Shown here: positions 1 through 8,572 of the stretch, in pieces
How positions within the stretch are numbered: the stretch's first letter is position 1
How the letters are laid out: the number at the start of each line of letters is the position of its first letter
Assembly: GCA_910576935.1 (NCBI GenBank)
Contig: CAJTKG010000004.1
Location: 1-64,000, forward strand
Origin: an uncultured Muribaculaceae bacterium
Lineage (GTDB): Bacteria; Bacteroidota; Bacteroidia; Bacteroidales; Muribaculaceae
Reading direction: 5' to 3'
DNA: 64,000 nt
The notes under the pieces: model-generated
Databases searched by the model: none
Seen by the model: the letters and a program-made list of their open reading frames with translations, nothing else
Told to the model about the DNA's origin: nothing
Position numbers and translations under genes: made by a program

Positions 1-1
1 C

Positions 2-400
2 GTCGAGGTCGAGTATCTGCATTACAAACATGCGTTGGTGATAGAGGCTTTTTCCGGGGCTCGTCCCATATGCGTCAGACAGGATTTCTTCGCCACCATA
101 TTGGTACATAATATGGTGCGTTTGATTACGGTCATATCCCAAGAAGAGGTCAGGTGCGACAACACTCACAAGAAACTTGACTACAAGAGCAACGTCGCAA
201 TCCTTGTAGGGATATTTTATTCTCTGTATATCAGGATGATGGTCCAAGGTAGCGTTGGCCGGTGCATTGACATCTTATATGAAACTGCCTGTTGGGCTCT
301 AACACCGATCAGAAAGGGTAGATCCTTTCCCCGAAAACGGATACGACACAAGAGCAGCGACAGAAACAGAACCAGAATCAACAGAAAAAGAGTATGTTAG
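2..400 (+). CDS. IS4-family transposase, C-terminal fragment (5' end outside the window)
   Basis: The frame is open from the left edge and stops at 400, giving 132 visible residues. It carries the pattern of the C-terminal end of IS4-type DDE transposases: an FSG motif, then QDFFATI followed by a conserved Asn, then LDYKSNVAILVG, and a very basic tail containing PIRKGRSFPRK. The catalytic Glu would lie just before the FSG motif, near the window edge; VEVEY is the first readable segment. The opposite strand also gives a protein-like run over bases 1-285, but it is closed by an in-frame stop and has no family motif. Whether the element is intact cannot be judged from here. Confidence 0.72.
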   Translation, partial: VEVEYLHYKHALVIEAFSGARPICVRQDFFATILVHNMVRLITVISQEEVRCDNTHKKLDYKSNVAILVGIFYSLYIRMMVQGSVGRCIDILYETACWALTPIRKGRSFPRKRIRHKSSDRNRTRINRKRVC

Positions 401-567
401 ATCTTAACTTAACCGCATTGGGGAGGCCGTCGCTCCATAGCGGCTGATTCTTGTCGATGTTTTTGGTCTAATTGGACTAATTGGTCAAATTAGGCGGCGG
501 GGAATCAATGTGTTAGGTGTTGATGCGAGGGTAAAACCCTCGCCCCATGCGCCTTGGTTTCACTGAC
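401..567. other. Intergenic stretch holding the right end of the IS4-type element
   Basis: Just after the transposase stop there is a TTAACTTAACCGCATTGGGG segment (403-422) that is probably the terminal repeat of the element; its partner is outside the window. Bases 463-485 hold a short repeated motif (TCTAATTGGACTAATTGG). I see no gene here. Confidence 0.4.
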
Positions 568-2049
568 TTATCGCTTTGTGAGGTGGAGGTAACCGAGGAC
601 TTCTTTTTGGATTTTTGAGCCGAGAACGGCATTGAGACCGAGGTAGAAGGATATGGCGATGGCTCCCCCGGCAAGTATCATGGCAAGGGGGGTGTCGGTG
701 AGCGACATAGCCCAGCGCATAAGTGGAATGATCGCTATTGTCATTACAGCGTAAGGCACGAGGTCGAAGAGGAATGAGGCTACACGGCTGCCGACTGAGC
801 GTGCGGCAATGAAGAGTGTCGCACCCCAACTGATGGCGGATGCGGCGACTTGTCCCCACAACATCAATGTCAGACCGTAGACCGGATTGTCGGGTGTCGA
901 TAGGGCTATGAAAGGGAGTGATGCCACAAGGGCGGCTATGGCCACGAGGTCGCGCAGTATTTCGAGCCTGACTATCATGCCGGAGCGGCCGAGTGCAAGC
1001 AAAAAGTTGTTATATAGCGAAGTCAGGACGAAGAATATGCCTCTGACAAGAAGCAATTGAAAAAGGATGATCGATGCATCCCACTTGATGCCGAAAAGCA
1101 GATGAAAAATCGGTTCGGCTATGACGATCAATCCTATAATAGTCGGGAAAACGAGATAGGCTGTGAAGCGGTTCATTTTGGAACACAGACGACGGAATCG
1201 ATCCCGGTCATCCTGTACGGCTGAGAGTACGGGCAAGAATGATGACGTTAGAACCTGTGATATTGAGGTCACCCCCATCTTGCTCCATTTGTCGCCCTGG
1301 GTGTAGTAGCCGAGCGAGGCGAGTCCGGCCCGGTTGCCGACAAAAAATGAGTAGATGTTCTGAAAGACGGTGTTGAGAAATGATGTAAACATCATGCCCG
1401 AGCCGACAGAAGAGTAGGATTTCAGGGCCGTCCATGAGAATCTCATCATTGGCAGCCATTTTCCTGTTGCCCATAGTATCGATGTCTTGACGGTTGCCAT
1501 GGCGATGTTCTGCCAGACGATGGCCAAGGCTCCGAAGCCGTATAGGGCAAGAGTAATGCCGACGACAGCGCCGGCGATGAGTCCGACAGAGTTTGAGACG
1601 GCGACCATGCGGACATCCATTTTCTTGACGAGTCGATTGGTCTGCACAATTGCGGCGGCGTTGATGATGAAGACAAGAAACATCAGCCGTGACAGGCCTA
1701 TTAGCCGCAGGTCGTTCCCGAAACAGCGGGCTATAAGCGGCGCGCAGAACCAGAGGATTATATAGATAAGGACTGCGACGCCGATATTAAACCAAAGTAT
1801 GGTGCTGTAATCAAGCTTGGTAGGGCTTTTGCGTTGTATCAGTGCATAGCTGAAGCCCGAGTCGATGAGCAATGATGCGAAGGCCTGAAAGATAAGTACG
1901 GCGCCAACGAGGCCGAAGTCTTCCTGCGAAAGCATACGCGCCAGAACAATCCCCGTCAGCGCATATAGCAACTGGGTCGAGAGCCTGTCGATCAGGTTCC
2001 ATTTGAGCGTCTTGGCGGTCTTGTCTTTCAGACCATCGTTGTCAGTCAT
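568..2049 (-). CDS. Polysaccharide flippase, Wzx/WzxC-like (MOP superfamily)
   Basis: A 493-residue integral membrane protein with about 12-14 hydrophobic segments spread along its length. The N-terminal region (LKWNLIDRLSTQLLYALTGIV, then LARMLSQEDFGL near residue 40) is the signature of the polysaccharide transport/WzxC branch, which flips undecaprenyl-linked glycan repeat units across the inner membrane. The start at 2049 is the first ATG and lies 21 bases downstream of the previous stop, so it is probably the last gene of the dusB-DUF2807-DUF2807 operon. No glycosyltransferases are adjacent, so the substrate is unknown; the nonulosonate genes at 5611-8568 are a possible but unproven partner pathway. 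Confidence 0.85.
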   Translation of the reverse strand: MTDNDGLKDKTAKTLKWNLIDRLSTQLLYALTGIVLARMLSQEDFGLVGAVLIFQAFASLLIDSGFSYALIQRKSPTKLDYSTILWFNIGVAVLIYIILWFCAPLIARCFGNDLRLIGLSRLMFLVFIINAAAIVQTNRLVKKMDVRMVAVSNSVGLIAGAVVGITLALYGFGALAIVWQNIAMATVKTSILWATGKWLPMMRFSWTALKSYSSVGSGMMFTSFLNTVFQNIYSFFVGNRAGLASLGYYTQGDKWSKMGVTSISQVLTSSFLPVLSAVQDDRDRFRRLCSKMNRFTAYLVFPTIIGLIVIAEPIFHLLFGIKWDASIILFQLLLVRGIFFVLTSLYNNFLLALGRSGMIVRLEILRDLVAIAALVASLPFIALSTPDNPVYGLTLMLWGQVAASAISWGATLFIAARSVGSRVASFLFDLVPYAVMTIAIIPLMRWAMSLTDTPLAMILAGGAIAISFYLGLNAVLGSKIQKEVLGYLHLTKR

Positions 2050-2070
2050 CGTGATTGCGGTGCGTCGGCG

Positions 2071-2772
2071 TTATTTTGCGTTGGCATCGAGTATTTTCAC
2101 GCCCATCGAGCGGTTTGAGATCTTTTCGGGCTTTGTGCCGTAATAAACTTTTCCCGAGCCGGCACCGTAGACGGTGAGGCTTGTGGTAGCGTTGCAGTCT
2201 ATTGGGCCGGAACCGAATAGCCATGCGTTGACGTCTTCGGCCGAGAGGTCGGCACATTCGACAGTGCCGGTGCCTACGTTCTTGAGCTTGGCGCTGCGTG
2301 TCTTGCCCGAGATGACAAGTTGTCCGTTGCCTGCGGCTATGGTGGCGTTAAGCTTGTTTGCCGACAGACCTTTGACGATAAGCTGTCCGTTGCCTATGAG
2401 GGTGGCTTTGAACTCCTTGACCGCTATGCCATTGTTGATTCTGACAAGCGAGTCGCCGCTATTCTCGACTTTGTCGAGCAGGGTAGAGTAGACCGTTATG
2501 GTTGGCACACCCGAGATAGGCAGCTCGGGATCAGCGATTTCGATCTGTAGGCGGCTTTTATTGTTGTTGAACATCAGACGCGAGGCGATCTCGGGAGAGC
2601 AGTCGAAGTAGGCCCATCCGGCCGAGTCGGCCGAACAGCGATATTCGACGTTTATGCTGTTAAGAACTTTAAGCTCTGTGAAATCCTTTACTTCGAGTTT
2701 ATATGACGCATCTTCGGCCATAATGGCGGGTGATGCCGCGATAAGGAGTGCGATTAATGACAGGTGCTTCAT
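2071..2772 (-). CDS. Secreted head-GIN domain protein (DUF2807), copy 2
   Basis: This 233-residue protein starts with a signal peptide (hydrophobic residues about 4-18, cleavage near AMAED). The rest is an all-beta repetitive fold with the alternating short-strand, Gly/Asn-rich pattern of DUF2807, including segments such as GNGQLIVKGL and GSGPIDC. DUF2807 proteins are exported beta-helix-like proteins of Bacteroidota once described as putative autotransporter adhesins; their molecular role is not established. It follows a second DUF2807 gene by 47 bases. The two share layout but only limited identity, suggesting an old tandem duplication. Confidence 0.8.
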   Translation of the reverse strand: MKHLSLIALLIAASPAIMAEDASYKLEVKDFTELKVLNSINVEYRCSADSAGWAYFDCSPEIASRLMFNNNKSRLQIEIADPELPISGVPTITVYSTLLDKVENSGDSLVRINNGIAVKEFKATLIGNGQLIVKGLSANKLNATIAAGNGQLVISGKTRSAKLKNVGTGTVECADLSAEDVNAWLFGSGPIDCNATTSLTVYGAGSGKVYYGTKPEKISNRSMGVKILDANAK

Positions 2773-2819
2773 AACGATAATGCGATAACGGAGTTATACT
2801 AATTGTAGATTGTGTTTTA

Positions 2820-3614
2820 CTAACGCGGGTTATAAGTCTTGACAGCTTTGATATTACCGGTGTTGCCTGACGATTTTACCGGCGTACCTGTTGAATATCT
2901 TATTTCGCCCTCGCCGTATAGATTGAGCTTGAGGTCAGAAGACACCAGGCCGCTGAGGTCGATTGTGCCGCTGCCGTTCATGACGAAAGAGCTTTTGGGC
3001 GACGAGCCGCTGACGTTGATGCTTCCGCTGCCACGCACTGTGCCGCTGAGGCTTGTGGCGGTCAGGCGGTCGGCGTATATGTGACCGCTGCCGGTGAGCG
3101 AGCAGTTGATATTTGACGCGGTGACGCCCTTGCCGAGTTCGATATTGCCCGAGCCGGTTATGGAGACATTGATATTCTGCGCCGAGCAGTCTGAAAGTTT
3201 TATCGATCCCGGACCCGAGACGATGACTGCGAGTTCATCGACGGCTACGATACCCGAACCTTCGATAGCGCCGTTGCCCGAGAGCGATATCACTTTCATG
3301 TTGCGCGGGCAATAGACAGTCACCGGTATTAAGCTGCCTTGGCTTATCGGTCGTGCACCCCGGGCCACGGATATGTAAAGCGACCGGCCCGCATGTTGCT
3401 TTTCTATGGCGTCATAAGCATTATGGTCGGCCGTTATGACGATCATGCCGGTCGAGTCGGAGACCTCACGCAGGTCGACCGCGCAAGCTCCTTTTATATA
3501 AAGCTCGTCGAAGTCATTGGCTTTGAGCAGATGGCGTTCGGTCCGGGCATTTGCGTCCGTGGCCGTCGAGAGGGCCATCACCGATGTCAGTAGTATGATT
3601 GATGACTTTGTCAT
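2820..3614 (-). CDS. Secreted head-GIN domain protein (DUF2807), copy 1
   Basis: A 264-residue exported protein with an N-terminal signal peptide (MTKSSIILLTSVMALSTATD, cleavage probably after ANA near residue 23). The body shows a clear beta-helix-like repeat of about 18-20 residues built on GSG turns (GSGPGSIKLSD-like, GSGNIEL, GSGHIYA, GSGSINVSG, GSGTIDLSG), more regular than in the next copy. Its start is one base from the dusB stop, so it is probably translated from the same transcript. Function is unknown beyond secretion; a surface or periplasmic structural role is inference. Confidence 0.82.
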   Translation of the reverse strand: MTKSSIILLTSVMALSTATDANARTERHLLKANDFDELYIKGACAVDLREVSDSTGMIVITADHNAYDAIEKQHAGRSLYISVARGARPISQGSLIPVTVYCPRNMKVISLSGNGAIEGSGIVAVDELAVIVSGPGSIKLSDCSAQNINVSITGSGNIELGKGVTASNINCSLTGSGHIYADRLTATSLSGTVRGSGSINVSGSSPKSSFVMNGSGTIDLSGLVSSDLKLNLYGEGEIRYSTGTPVKSSGNTGNIKAVKTYNPR

Positions 3615-3615
3615 T

Positions 3616-4611
3616 TTATATTGTCTGTCTGACAGTGGGTAAAATATCGTTTTCTATGTGGTTGAGTATGTGGTTGAGTTCATCGTAAGTCGATGCGCGA
3701 AGCATGGCGACGCGTGTGTCTCTGAAGTTACCTATGCCTTTGAACAGCGGCGAGGCGGCGAGATGACGGCGTATATGGAGTATACCACGGTATTCGTCTA
3801 TGCGGTCGATGCTCTCGGTTATCTGTCGACGCAAGCATTTGAATTTGTCTGCCGTAGTCAGCGTGTTGTGATGTCCTTCGAGGTCGTTTTTGAGTTGGCT
3901 GAATATCCATGGCGCGCCGATTGATGCTCTGCCAACCATCACTCCATCAACTCCATAACGCTCAAAAGCGGCTTTTAGTTTATCGCCGTCTGTAATGTCG
4001 CCGTTGCCGATGACCGGTATTGTGAGTCTCGGATTGGCTTTTACGGCGGCTATGCTCTCCCAGTCGGCACTTCCGGTATACATCTGCGAGCGTGTGCGCC
4101 CGTGTATTGTGATGGCCTTTATGCCGCAGTCCTGTAGCTGTTCGGCAAGGGTGACTATGATTTTTGAGTCGTTGTCCCAGCCGAGACGTGTCTTTACCGT
4201 CACGGGCAGTTTGACGGCGTCGACGACGGCGCGGGTTATGGCGAGCATACGCGACACATCGCGCAACATGCCTGCACCGGCTCCTTTGCCCGCTACTTTT
4301 TTCACGGGACAGCCGAAGTTGATGTCGATGATGTCGGGGGCGGCGGCTTCGACCATTTTCGCGGCTTCGACCATTGTGTCTACATCGCGGCCATAGATCT
4401 GAATGGCTGTGGGGCGCTCGGCCGGGTTGATGGCGAGTTTGCGTGTGGTTGCGGCGATGTTGCGTATCAGAGCGTCGGCAGAGACAAACTCACTATAGGT
4501 CATATCGGCGCCAAACTCTTTGCAGATCAGGCGAAACGAGATGTCTGTGACGTCTTCCATCGGGGCAAGCATAATAGGGCGCTCGCCCAAGTCGACATTT
4601 CCTATGCGCAT
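3616..4611 (-). CDS. dusB: tRNA-dihydrouridine synthase (DusB-type)
   Basis: The enzyme reduces specific uridines of tRNA to dihydrouridine using FMN and NADPH. The 331-residue length is normal. Visible family features are the N-terminal APMEDVTDISFR FMN-binding segment, the catalytic-Cys motif INFGCPVKKV (Cys101) followed by GAGAGMLRD, the lysine in VTVKTRLGW, the ITIHGRTRSQMY motif and GNGDI for phosphate binding. It is the first gene of a minus-strand unit; the two DUF2807 genes and the flippase follow with 1-47 base gaps. A link between tRNA modification and the secreted proteins is not implied. Confidence 0.95.
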   Translation of the reverse strand: MRIGNVDLGERPIMLAPMEDVTDISFRLICKEFGADMTYSEFVSADALIRNIAATTRKLAINPAERPTAIQIYGRDVDTMVEAAKMVEAAAPDIIDINFGCPVKKVAGKGAGAGMLRDVSRMLAITRAVVDAVKLPVTVKTRLGWDNDSKIIVTLAEQLQDCGIKAITIHGRTRSQMYTGSADWESIAAVKANPRLTIPVIGNGDITDGDKLKAAFERYGVDGVMVGRASIGAPWIFSQLKNDLEGHHNTLTTADKFKCLRRQITESIDRIDEYRGILHIRRHLAASPLFKGIGNFRDTRVAMLRASTYDELNHILNHIENDILPTVRQTI

Positions 4612-4711
4612 ATTCAGAGACTCAATTTAAAACTTAGTGCAAAGTTAGTCATTATTCGGCTTTTTTGTCGCTTAATCAGCCAAAAAAGCGACCAACCGAC
4701 TATAAAATACG

Positions 4712-4747
4712 AAAAACAGGCTGCCGTCAATTGAGTGGGGCAGCCTG
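4712..4747 (-). terminator. Rho-independent terminator after the DUF4465 gene
   Basis: Perfect 9-bp arms (CAGGCTGCC at 4717-4725 and GGCAGCCTG at 4739-4747) are followed on the minus strand by TTTTTCG, 22 bases past the stop of the DUF4465 gene. Confidence 0.85.
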
Positions 4748-4769
4748 CGGTATGTGGAGATATTGAATT

Positions 4770-5531
4770 TTAGATCTTGTATGCGAGAGACGAAAGGCAG
4801 AAGTATGTGGGAACGGTTATGCCATAGCTGTTCTTCATGTTTGAGTCGAAGTAGAAGTAGATGCTGTCGACTTCGCCGAGGCTTTCGAGAGCTACCGGCG
4901 CCCATGCTTCGAGATATCGCGTGCCGATTGCGAGGTTGACGGTGATCTTGCCGGTCACGACGCCGCTTTTTGCACCGACGATATAGACTCGCGCCCAGTT
5001 GTTATCGGTGAACGGGCTTTGGAAGGCCGAGCCGTTTTTGGCGGCATAATAGAAGTAAGTCGAATTGGTGACATAGATCAGATATGGAGCAAATGTAGAT
5101 CCGTCGGCTTTACGGATGACACAGTCAGTGTTTTCAAGGGGATTGCCGGAGACAACAGAATTTGTGTTGCAGACGAAGAACATCGCGTTGTCGGGGTTGT
5201 CGACGATGCAGCCCCACTGGTTGTCGACCCAGTTGTCGGCGTGCTCTTTGGTGTCGTTTACGCGCGAGGGGCAGAAGCCTTTCCACGATTTGTATTCTAT
5301 GCCATCCCAGACGGTCGACTCGGCCGCATGGCTGAATGTGAAGCCGTCGACGTTGATGGTTGTGGCCGAGATGTCATAGCATTTTGCCCAGTAGTTTTGG
5401 CTGTTGAAATCGGTTATTTTGCTGATGTCCACCATGCCGAGAGAGACGGGGTCGTCGCTGTCATTGCATGCTGTGAATCCGGCCGCCATAACTGATGTAA
5501 ATGCGATAGCAAGGAATTTGGTAATTTTCAT
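4770..5531 (-). CDS. DUF4465 domain lipoprotein
   Basis: A 253-residue exported lipoprotein. The start at 5531 is chosen because it places a good signal (MKITKFLAIAFTSVMAAGF) directly before the lipobox TAC with Cys21; upstream frame residues lack signal character. The mature part contains the DUF4465 pattern (FTFSHAAE, WDGIEYKSWKGFCPS, NPLENTDC, an AKSGVVTGKITVNLA strand and SLGEVDSIYFYFDS). DUF4465 is a beta-sandwich found in surface lipoproteins of Bacteroidota; ligand unknown. It is a single-gene unit with its own terminator and a divergent promoter region shared with the 5611 operon. Confidence 0.88.
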   Translation of the reverse strand: MKITKFLAIAFTSVMAAGFTACNDSDDPVSLGMVDISKITDFNSQNYWAKCYDISATTINVDGFTFSHAAESTVWDGIEYKSWKGFCPSRVNDTKEHADNWVDNQWGCIVDNPDNAMFFVCNTNSVVSGNPLENTDCVIRKADGSTFAPYLIYVTNSTYFYYAAKNGSAFQSPFTDNNWARVYIVGAKSGVVTGKITVNLAIGTRYLEAWAPVALESLGEVDSIYFYFDSNMKNSYGITVPTYFCLSSLAYKI

Positions 5532-5566
5532 AGAGTTGTATTTATTTGTGATTATTTTTGAGGCTA

Positions 5567-5574
5567 CAAAGTTA
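5567..5574 (-). promoter_or_regulatory. Bacteroidota -7 box for the DUF4465 gene
   Basis: The minus strand reads TAACTTTG here, an exact TAnnTTTG match 36 bases before the ATG at 5531. No convincing TTTG -33 box at normal spacing was seen. Confidence 0.45.
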
Positions 5575-5595
5575 GTTAAAATCGTCAAAAGTAAC

Positions 5596-5603
5596 TAATT
5601 TTG
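5596..5603 (+). promoter_or_regulatory. Bacteroidota -7 box immediately before the 5611 operon
   Basis: TAATTTTG matches TAnnTTTG exactly and ends only seven bases before the ATG at 5611. If used, transcription would begin at or a few bases before the start codon. The -33 element is weak. Confidence 0.45.
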
Positions 5604-5610
5604 TACCTAA

Positions 5611-6789
5611 ATGATTAATGAACCGTTGAAAATAGCCATTGCCACCGGCACCCGAGCCGACTGGGGCCTGCTGACGCCGTTGGCCCACATCCTTGATGCC
5701 CGCGATGACGTCGAATTGATGATTGTAGCCACGAATATGCATCTCGACGCTCGGTATGGTATGACTGTCAATGAGATAATTGCCGAAGATCTGCCGCTTG
5801 CCGCAACTGTCGACATGACGGCTGAAGGCGACGGCGATCTGTCGCGTGTTGTGGCTATGTCGAAATGTCTTGAGGGCTTTGGCCAAGTCTTCGACAGGCT
5901 CAAACCCGATATGGTCGTCATACTCGGAGACCGCTATGAGATGCTCTCGGTTGCTACTGCCGCAGCGATGATGAAAATCGCGATAGTGCATATTGCCGGC
6001 GGTGTTGTCTCGGAAGGCGCCGTCGACGATGCTATACGGCATGCGATAACAAAACTCTCGTCGCTGCATCTGACAGAGACAGAACGCAATCGGCGTCGCG
6101 TTATCCAGATGGGTGAAGATCCGGCAACGGTCGTGGCCACGGGTGCTCTCGGCGTATGGAATATAGGCAATCAGCAACTCATGTCACGCGAGGAGTTGTC
6201 GGCTGACATAGATTTTGATTTCGGCCGTCGCTCGGCTGTCGTAACCTTCCATCCGGCCACGCTCGACCCCGTAGATCCGGGTGAACGTTGCCGGGCTATG
6301 CTCGAGGCGCTCGAGCGTTTCGCCGACCTGAGACTTTTGATGACATATCCTAACAACGACGCCCGCTCGACGGCTATAATAGACTGTATAGAGGAGTTCG
6401 GACGTCTGCATCCGGAACGTGTCAAGGTCGTGAAATCGCTTGGCATGAGACGTTTTCTGTCGGCACTGAAGTGTGTTGATGTAGTAATAGGCAATTCGTC
6501 GGGCGGCATTGTCGAGGTACCGTCATGCGGCATACCGACGGTCGACATCGGCATACGCCAGCGTGGGCGCGATGCAGCGGCGTCAGTCATACACAGTGGC
6601 GATACTGCCGACGAGATAGCGGCGGCAATAGAAAAGGCACTAACACCGGAGATGAAGGCGCTGGCCGCACGGTGTGACAATCCTTATCATCAGCCCGACA
6701 CGCCGGGCAGGATGGTCGAGGCTATAATCGATTTCGCCGGTAAAAGGCATACGGTCAAACGTTTCAATGATCTTGAATTCGAGTTATGA
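5611..6789 (+). CDS. UDP-GlcNAc 2-epimerase, hydrolysing (NeuC/LegG-like)
   Basis: A 392-residue protein of the hydrolysing UDP-N-acetylhexosamine 2-epimerase family, which makes free ManNAc or a 6-deoxy-diacetamido analogue for sialic- or legionaminic-acid synthesis. Family features are ATGTRADWGLLTPL at residues 11-24, VVILGDRYEML, HIAGGVVSEGAVDDAIRHA, TFHPATLDPV and the UDP-binding VVIGNSSGGIVEVPSCGIP segment. Length and motifs fit NeuC/LegG rather than the non-hydrolysing WecB type. It overlaps the next gene by 4 bases. The sialic or legionaminic synthase (NeuB) that normally uses its product is not in the window, so the exact sugar is unknown. Confidence 0.88.
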   Translation: MINEPLKIAIATGTRADWGLLTPLAHILDARDDVELMIVATNMHLDARYGMTVNEIIAEDLPLAATVDMTAEGDGDLSRVVAMSKCLEGFGQVFDRLKPDMVVILGDRYEMLSVATAAAMMKIAIVHIAGGVVSEGAVDDAIRHAITKLSSLHLTETERNRRRVIQMGEDPATVVATGALGVWNIGNQQLMSREELSADIDFDFGRRSAVVTFHPATLDPVDPGERCRAMLEALERFADLRLLMTYPNNDARSTAIIDCIEEFGRLHPERVKVVKSLGMRRFLSALKCVDVVIGNSSGGIVEVPSCGIPTVDIGIRQRGRDAAASVIHSGDTADEIAAAIEKALTPEMKALAARCDNPYHQPDTPGRMVEAIIDFAGKRHTVKRFNDLEFEL

Positions 6790-7487
6790 ACAAAGTCAAA
6801 GCTCTTTATATCATACCGGCCCGCGGTGGCAGCAAGGGTATACCGGGCAAAAATATCAAGCCGCTCGGGGGCAAGCCGCTGATAGCATATGCCATCGAGG
6901 CTGCGCGAGACGCCGGTGCTCCCGACAGCCGGATTATTGTCTCGACCGATGACGAGCGTATCGCCCGGGTGGCCCGTGACTGCGGCCTCGCTGTCGATTA
7001 TATGCGTCCTGAGTCGCTTGGCGGAGATACTGTCGGCAGCCGCGAGGTGATACTCGACGTGATGGACTGGGCCGACGGCCGCGGCATTGACTATGACGCC
7101 GTTGTCCTGTTGCAGCCGACATCGCCATTCAGGATGGCCGAAGACATCAGCGGTGCGGTCGCTCTCTATGACGATGGCATCGACATGGTTGTCAGTGTAA
7201 CAGAGGCTTCGACGAATCCTTATTACAACTGTTTCGAGACCGACGGTGACGGCTATCTGCATGTCTCGAAAGGCGACGGACTTATCACACGGCGTCAGGA
7301 CGCTCCGCCGGCATGGGAATATAACGGGGCGGTGTATGTCATCAATCGGCGTTCGATAAGAGAACGGCCGCTCGGGGCATTCAGCCGGCGAGTGCCTTTC
7401 GTTATGCCCCGTAGTCGCAGCATAGATCTCGATACTCTGACAGACTGGCTTGTGGCCGAAGCTTTGATAAACATAAATAATGACTGA
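6786..7487 (+). CDS. CMP-nonulosonate synthetase (acylneuraminate cytidylyltransferase family)
   Basis: This 233-residue enzyme activates a nine-carbon acidic sugar with CTP. It shows the N-terminal nucleotide-binding loop IIPARGGSKGIPGKN (residues 10-24), the IIVSTDDERIA segment, LLQPTSPFR and EYNGAVYVINR, all standard for the NeuA/PseF/LegF family. It overlaps the NeuC-like gene by 4 bases and the next gene by 8, indicating translational coupling. Which sugar it uses (sialic, legionaminic or related) cannot be read from sequence; the neighbouring CBS-nucleotidyltransferase favours a legionaminic-type pathway. Confidence 0.88.
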   Translation: MNKVKALYIIPARGGSKGIPGKNIKPLGGKPLIAYAIEAARDAGAPDSRIIVSTDDERIARVARDCGLAVDYMRPESLGGDTVGSREVILDVMDWADGRGIDYDAVVLLQPTSPFRMAEDISGAVALYDDGIDMVVSVTEASTNPYYNCFETDGDGYLHVSKGDGLITRRQDAPPAWEYNGAVYVINRRSIRERPLGAFSRRVPFVMPRSRSIDLDTLTDWLVAEALININND

Positions 7488-8568
7488 ATGTTTTAATGAT
7501 ATGGACCGACATCTGATAAGTCAAAAAGCCACACTTCTCGACGCGCTCGGCAAACTCAATGAATTGCCGGGCCGAGAGATGACTCTTTTTGCCGTCGATG
7601 ATGCGCGCCGCGTCACGGGCACACTGACCGACGGCGACATACGCCGCGCTCTCACGGCCGGCATGGCTCTCGGTGAGGAAGTGGCGCGGGCCTGCAACAC
7701 GGAGTTCAAGGCACTCAGAGGCGACGCGTCGCACAACGAGGTTGAACTTATGCGGCATTGTCGCGAAACAGGTATAACCATGCTTCCCGAACTCGACCGC
7801 GACGGCCGGATTGTCGGCATTGTCAATCTCAACGAGACCTATACACGATTGCCGCTTAGCGCCGTACTCATGGCCGGCGGCAAGGGTGAACGGTTGAGGC
7901 CGATGACGCTCACAGTGCCAAAGCCTCTTCTGGAAATTGACGGCAAGGCCATCATAGACTATAATATCGAGGCTCTTGCCCGCTGCGGCATCAGCGATAT
8001 CACCGTCACGACGCGTTATCTCGCCGATAAAATCGCAGATCACTTCGCGCGCCCTGTGGCGGGAGTGCAGGTGAAGTGTGTCGAAGAGAGCATGCCGCTC
8101 GGCACAGTCGGAGCTCTTTCACTCATCGACCGGAATCCCGACGGCAATACATTGGTGATGAACTCAGACTTACTGACGACATTATCGTTTGAAGATCTGT
8201 ATCTTAAACATAAAGGCGAAGAGGCAGACGTGACCATCGCCGTTGTGCCTTATCAGATATCGGTGCCTTACGCCATACTGACGACCGACGGCAACTCTGT
8301 CACGGGCCTCTGTGAGAAGCCGTCTTACTCATATTATGCCAATGCGGGCATCTATATTTTCTCAAACCGTCTGCTCGGCACACTCGAAAAAAACATACGC
8401 ATCGATGCGACCGATTTCATCGAGAACGCTATAGCGTCGGGCTACCGTGTCACCTATTTCCCGATCAACGGTACATGGATAGACGTCGGTTCGCCCATCG
8501 ATTTCAAACATGCCGGCGAACTTATGCGGCACCACCGTGCCATGAGCAGCCCGATTAAAAACAAATAA
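7480..8568 (+). CDS. CBS domain-sugar nucleotidyltransferase fusion (PtmE-like)
   Basis: The 362-residue protein has a CBS-pair region at about residues 10-120 (FAVDDARRVTGTLTDGDIRRAL and MLPELDRDGRIVGIVN) fused to a nucleotidyltransferase domain from about residue 127, with the nucleotide-binding loop LMAGGKGERLRPMT and the VPKPLLEI motif. This architecture matches PtmE-like enzymes that prepare GDP-linked amino sugars for legionaminic-acid pathways in Campylobacter; assignment here is by architecture and neighbourhood. An alternative ATG lies at 7501; the 8-base overlap with the upstream gene favours 7480. It ends four bases before obgE. Confidence 0.82.
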   Translation: MTECFNDMDRHLISQKATLLDALGKLNELPGREMTLFAVDDARRVTGTLTDGDIRRALTAGMALGEEVARACNTEFKALRGDASHNEVELMRHCRETGITMLPELDRDGRIVGIVNLNETYTRLPLSAVLMAGGKGERLRPMTLTVPKPLLEIDGKAIIDYNIEALARCGISDITVTTRYLADKIADHFARPVAGVQVKCVEESMPLGTVGALSLIDRNPDGNTLVMNSDLLTTLSFEDLYLKHKGEEADVTIAVVPYQISVPYAILTTDGNSVTGLCEKPSYSYYANAGIYIFSNRLLGTLEKNIRIDATDFIENAIASGYRVTYFPINGTWIDVGSPIDFKHAGELMRHHRAMSSPIKNK

Positions 8569-8572
8569 GAAT

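Noticed and set aside
1..285. Protein-like minus-strand frame at the left edge
   Set aside because: It is closed by an in-frame stop near 285, lacks a start, and the plus-strand frame over the same bases matches IS4 transposase motifs in order.
5019..5495. Plus-strand frame of 158 codons opposite the DUF4465 gene
   Set aside because: The minus-strand gene has signal peptide, lipobox and terminator; the plus frame has none.
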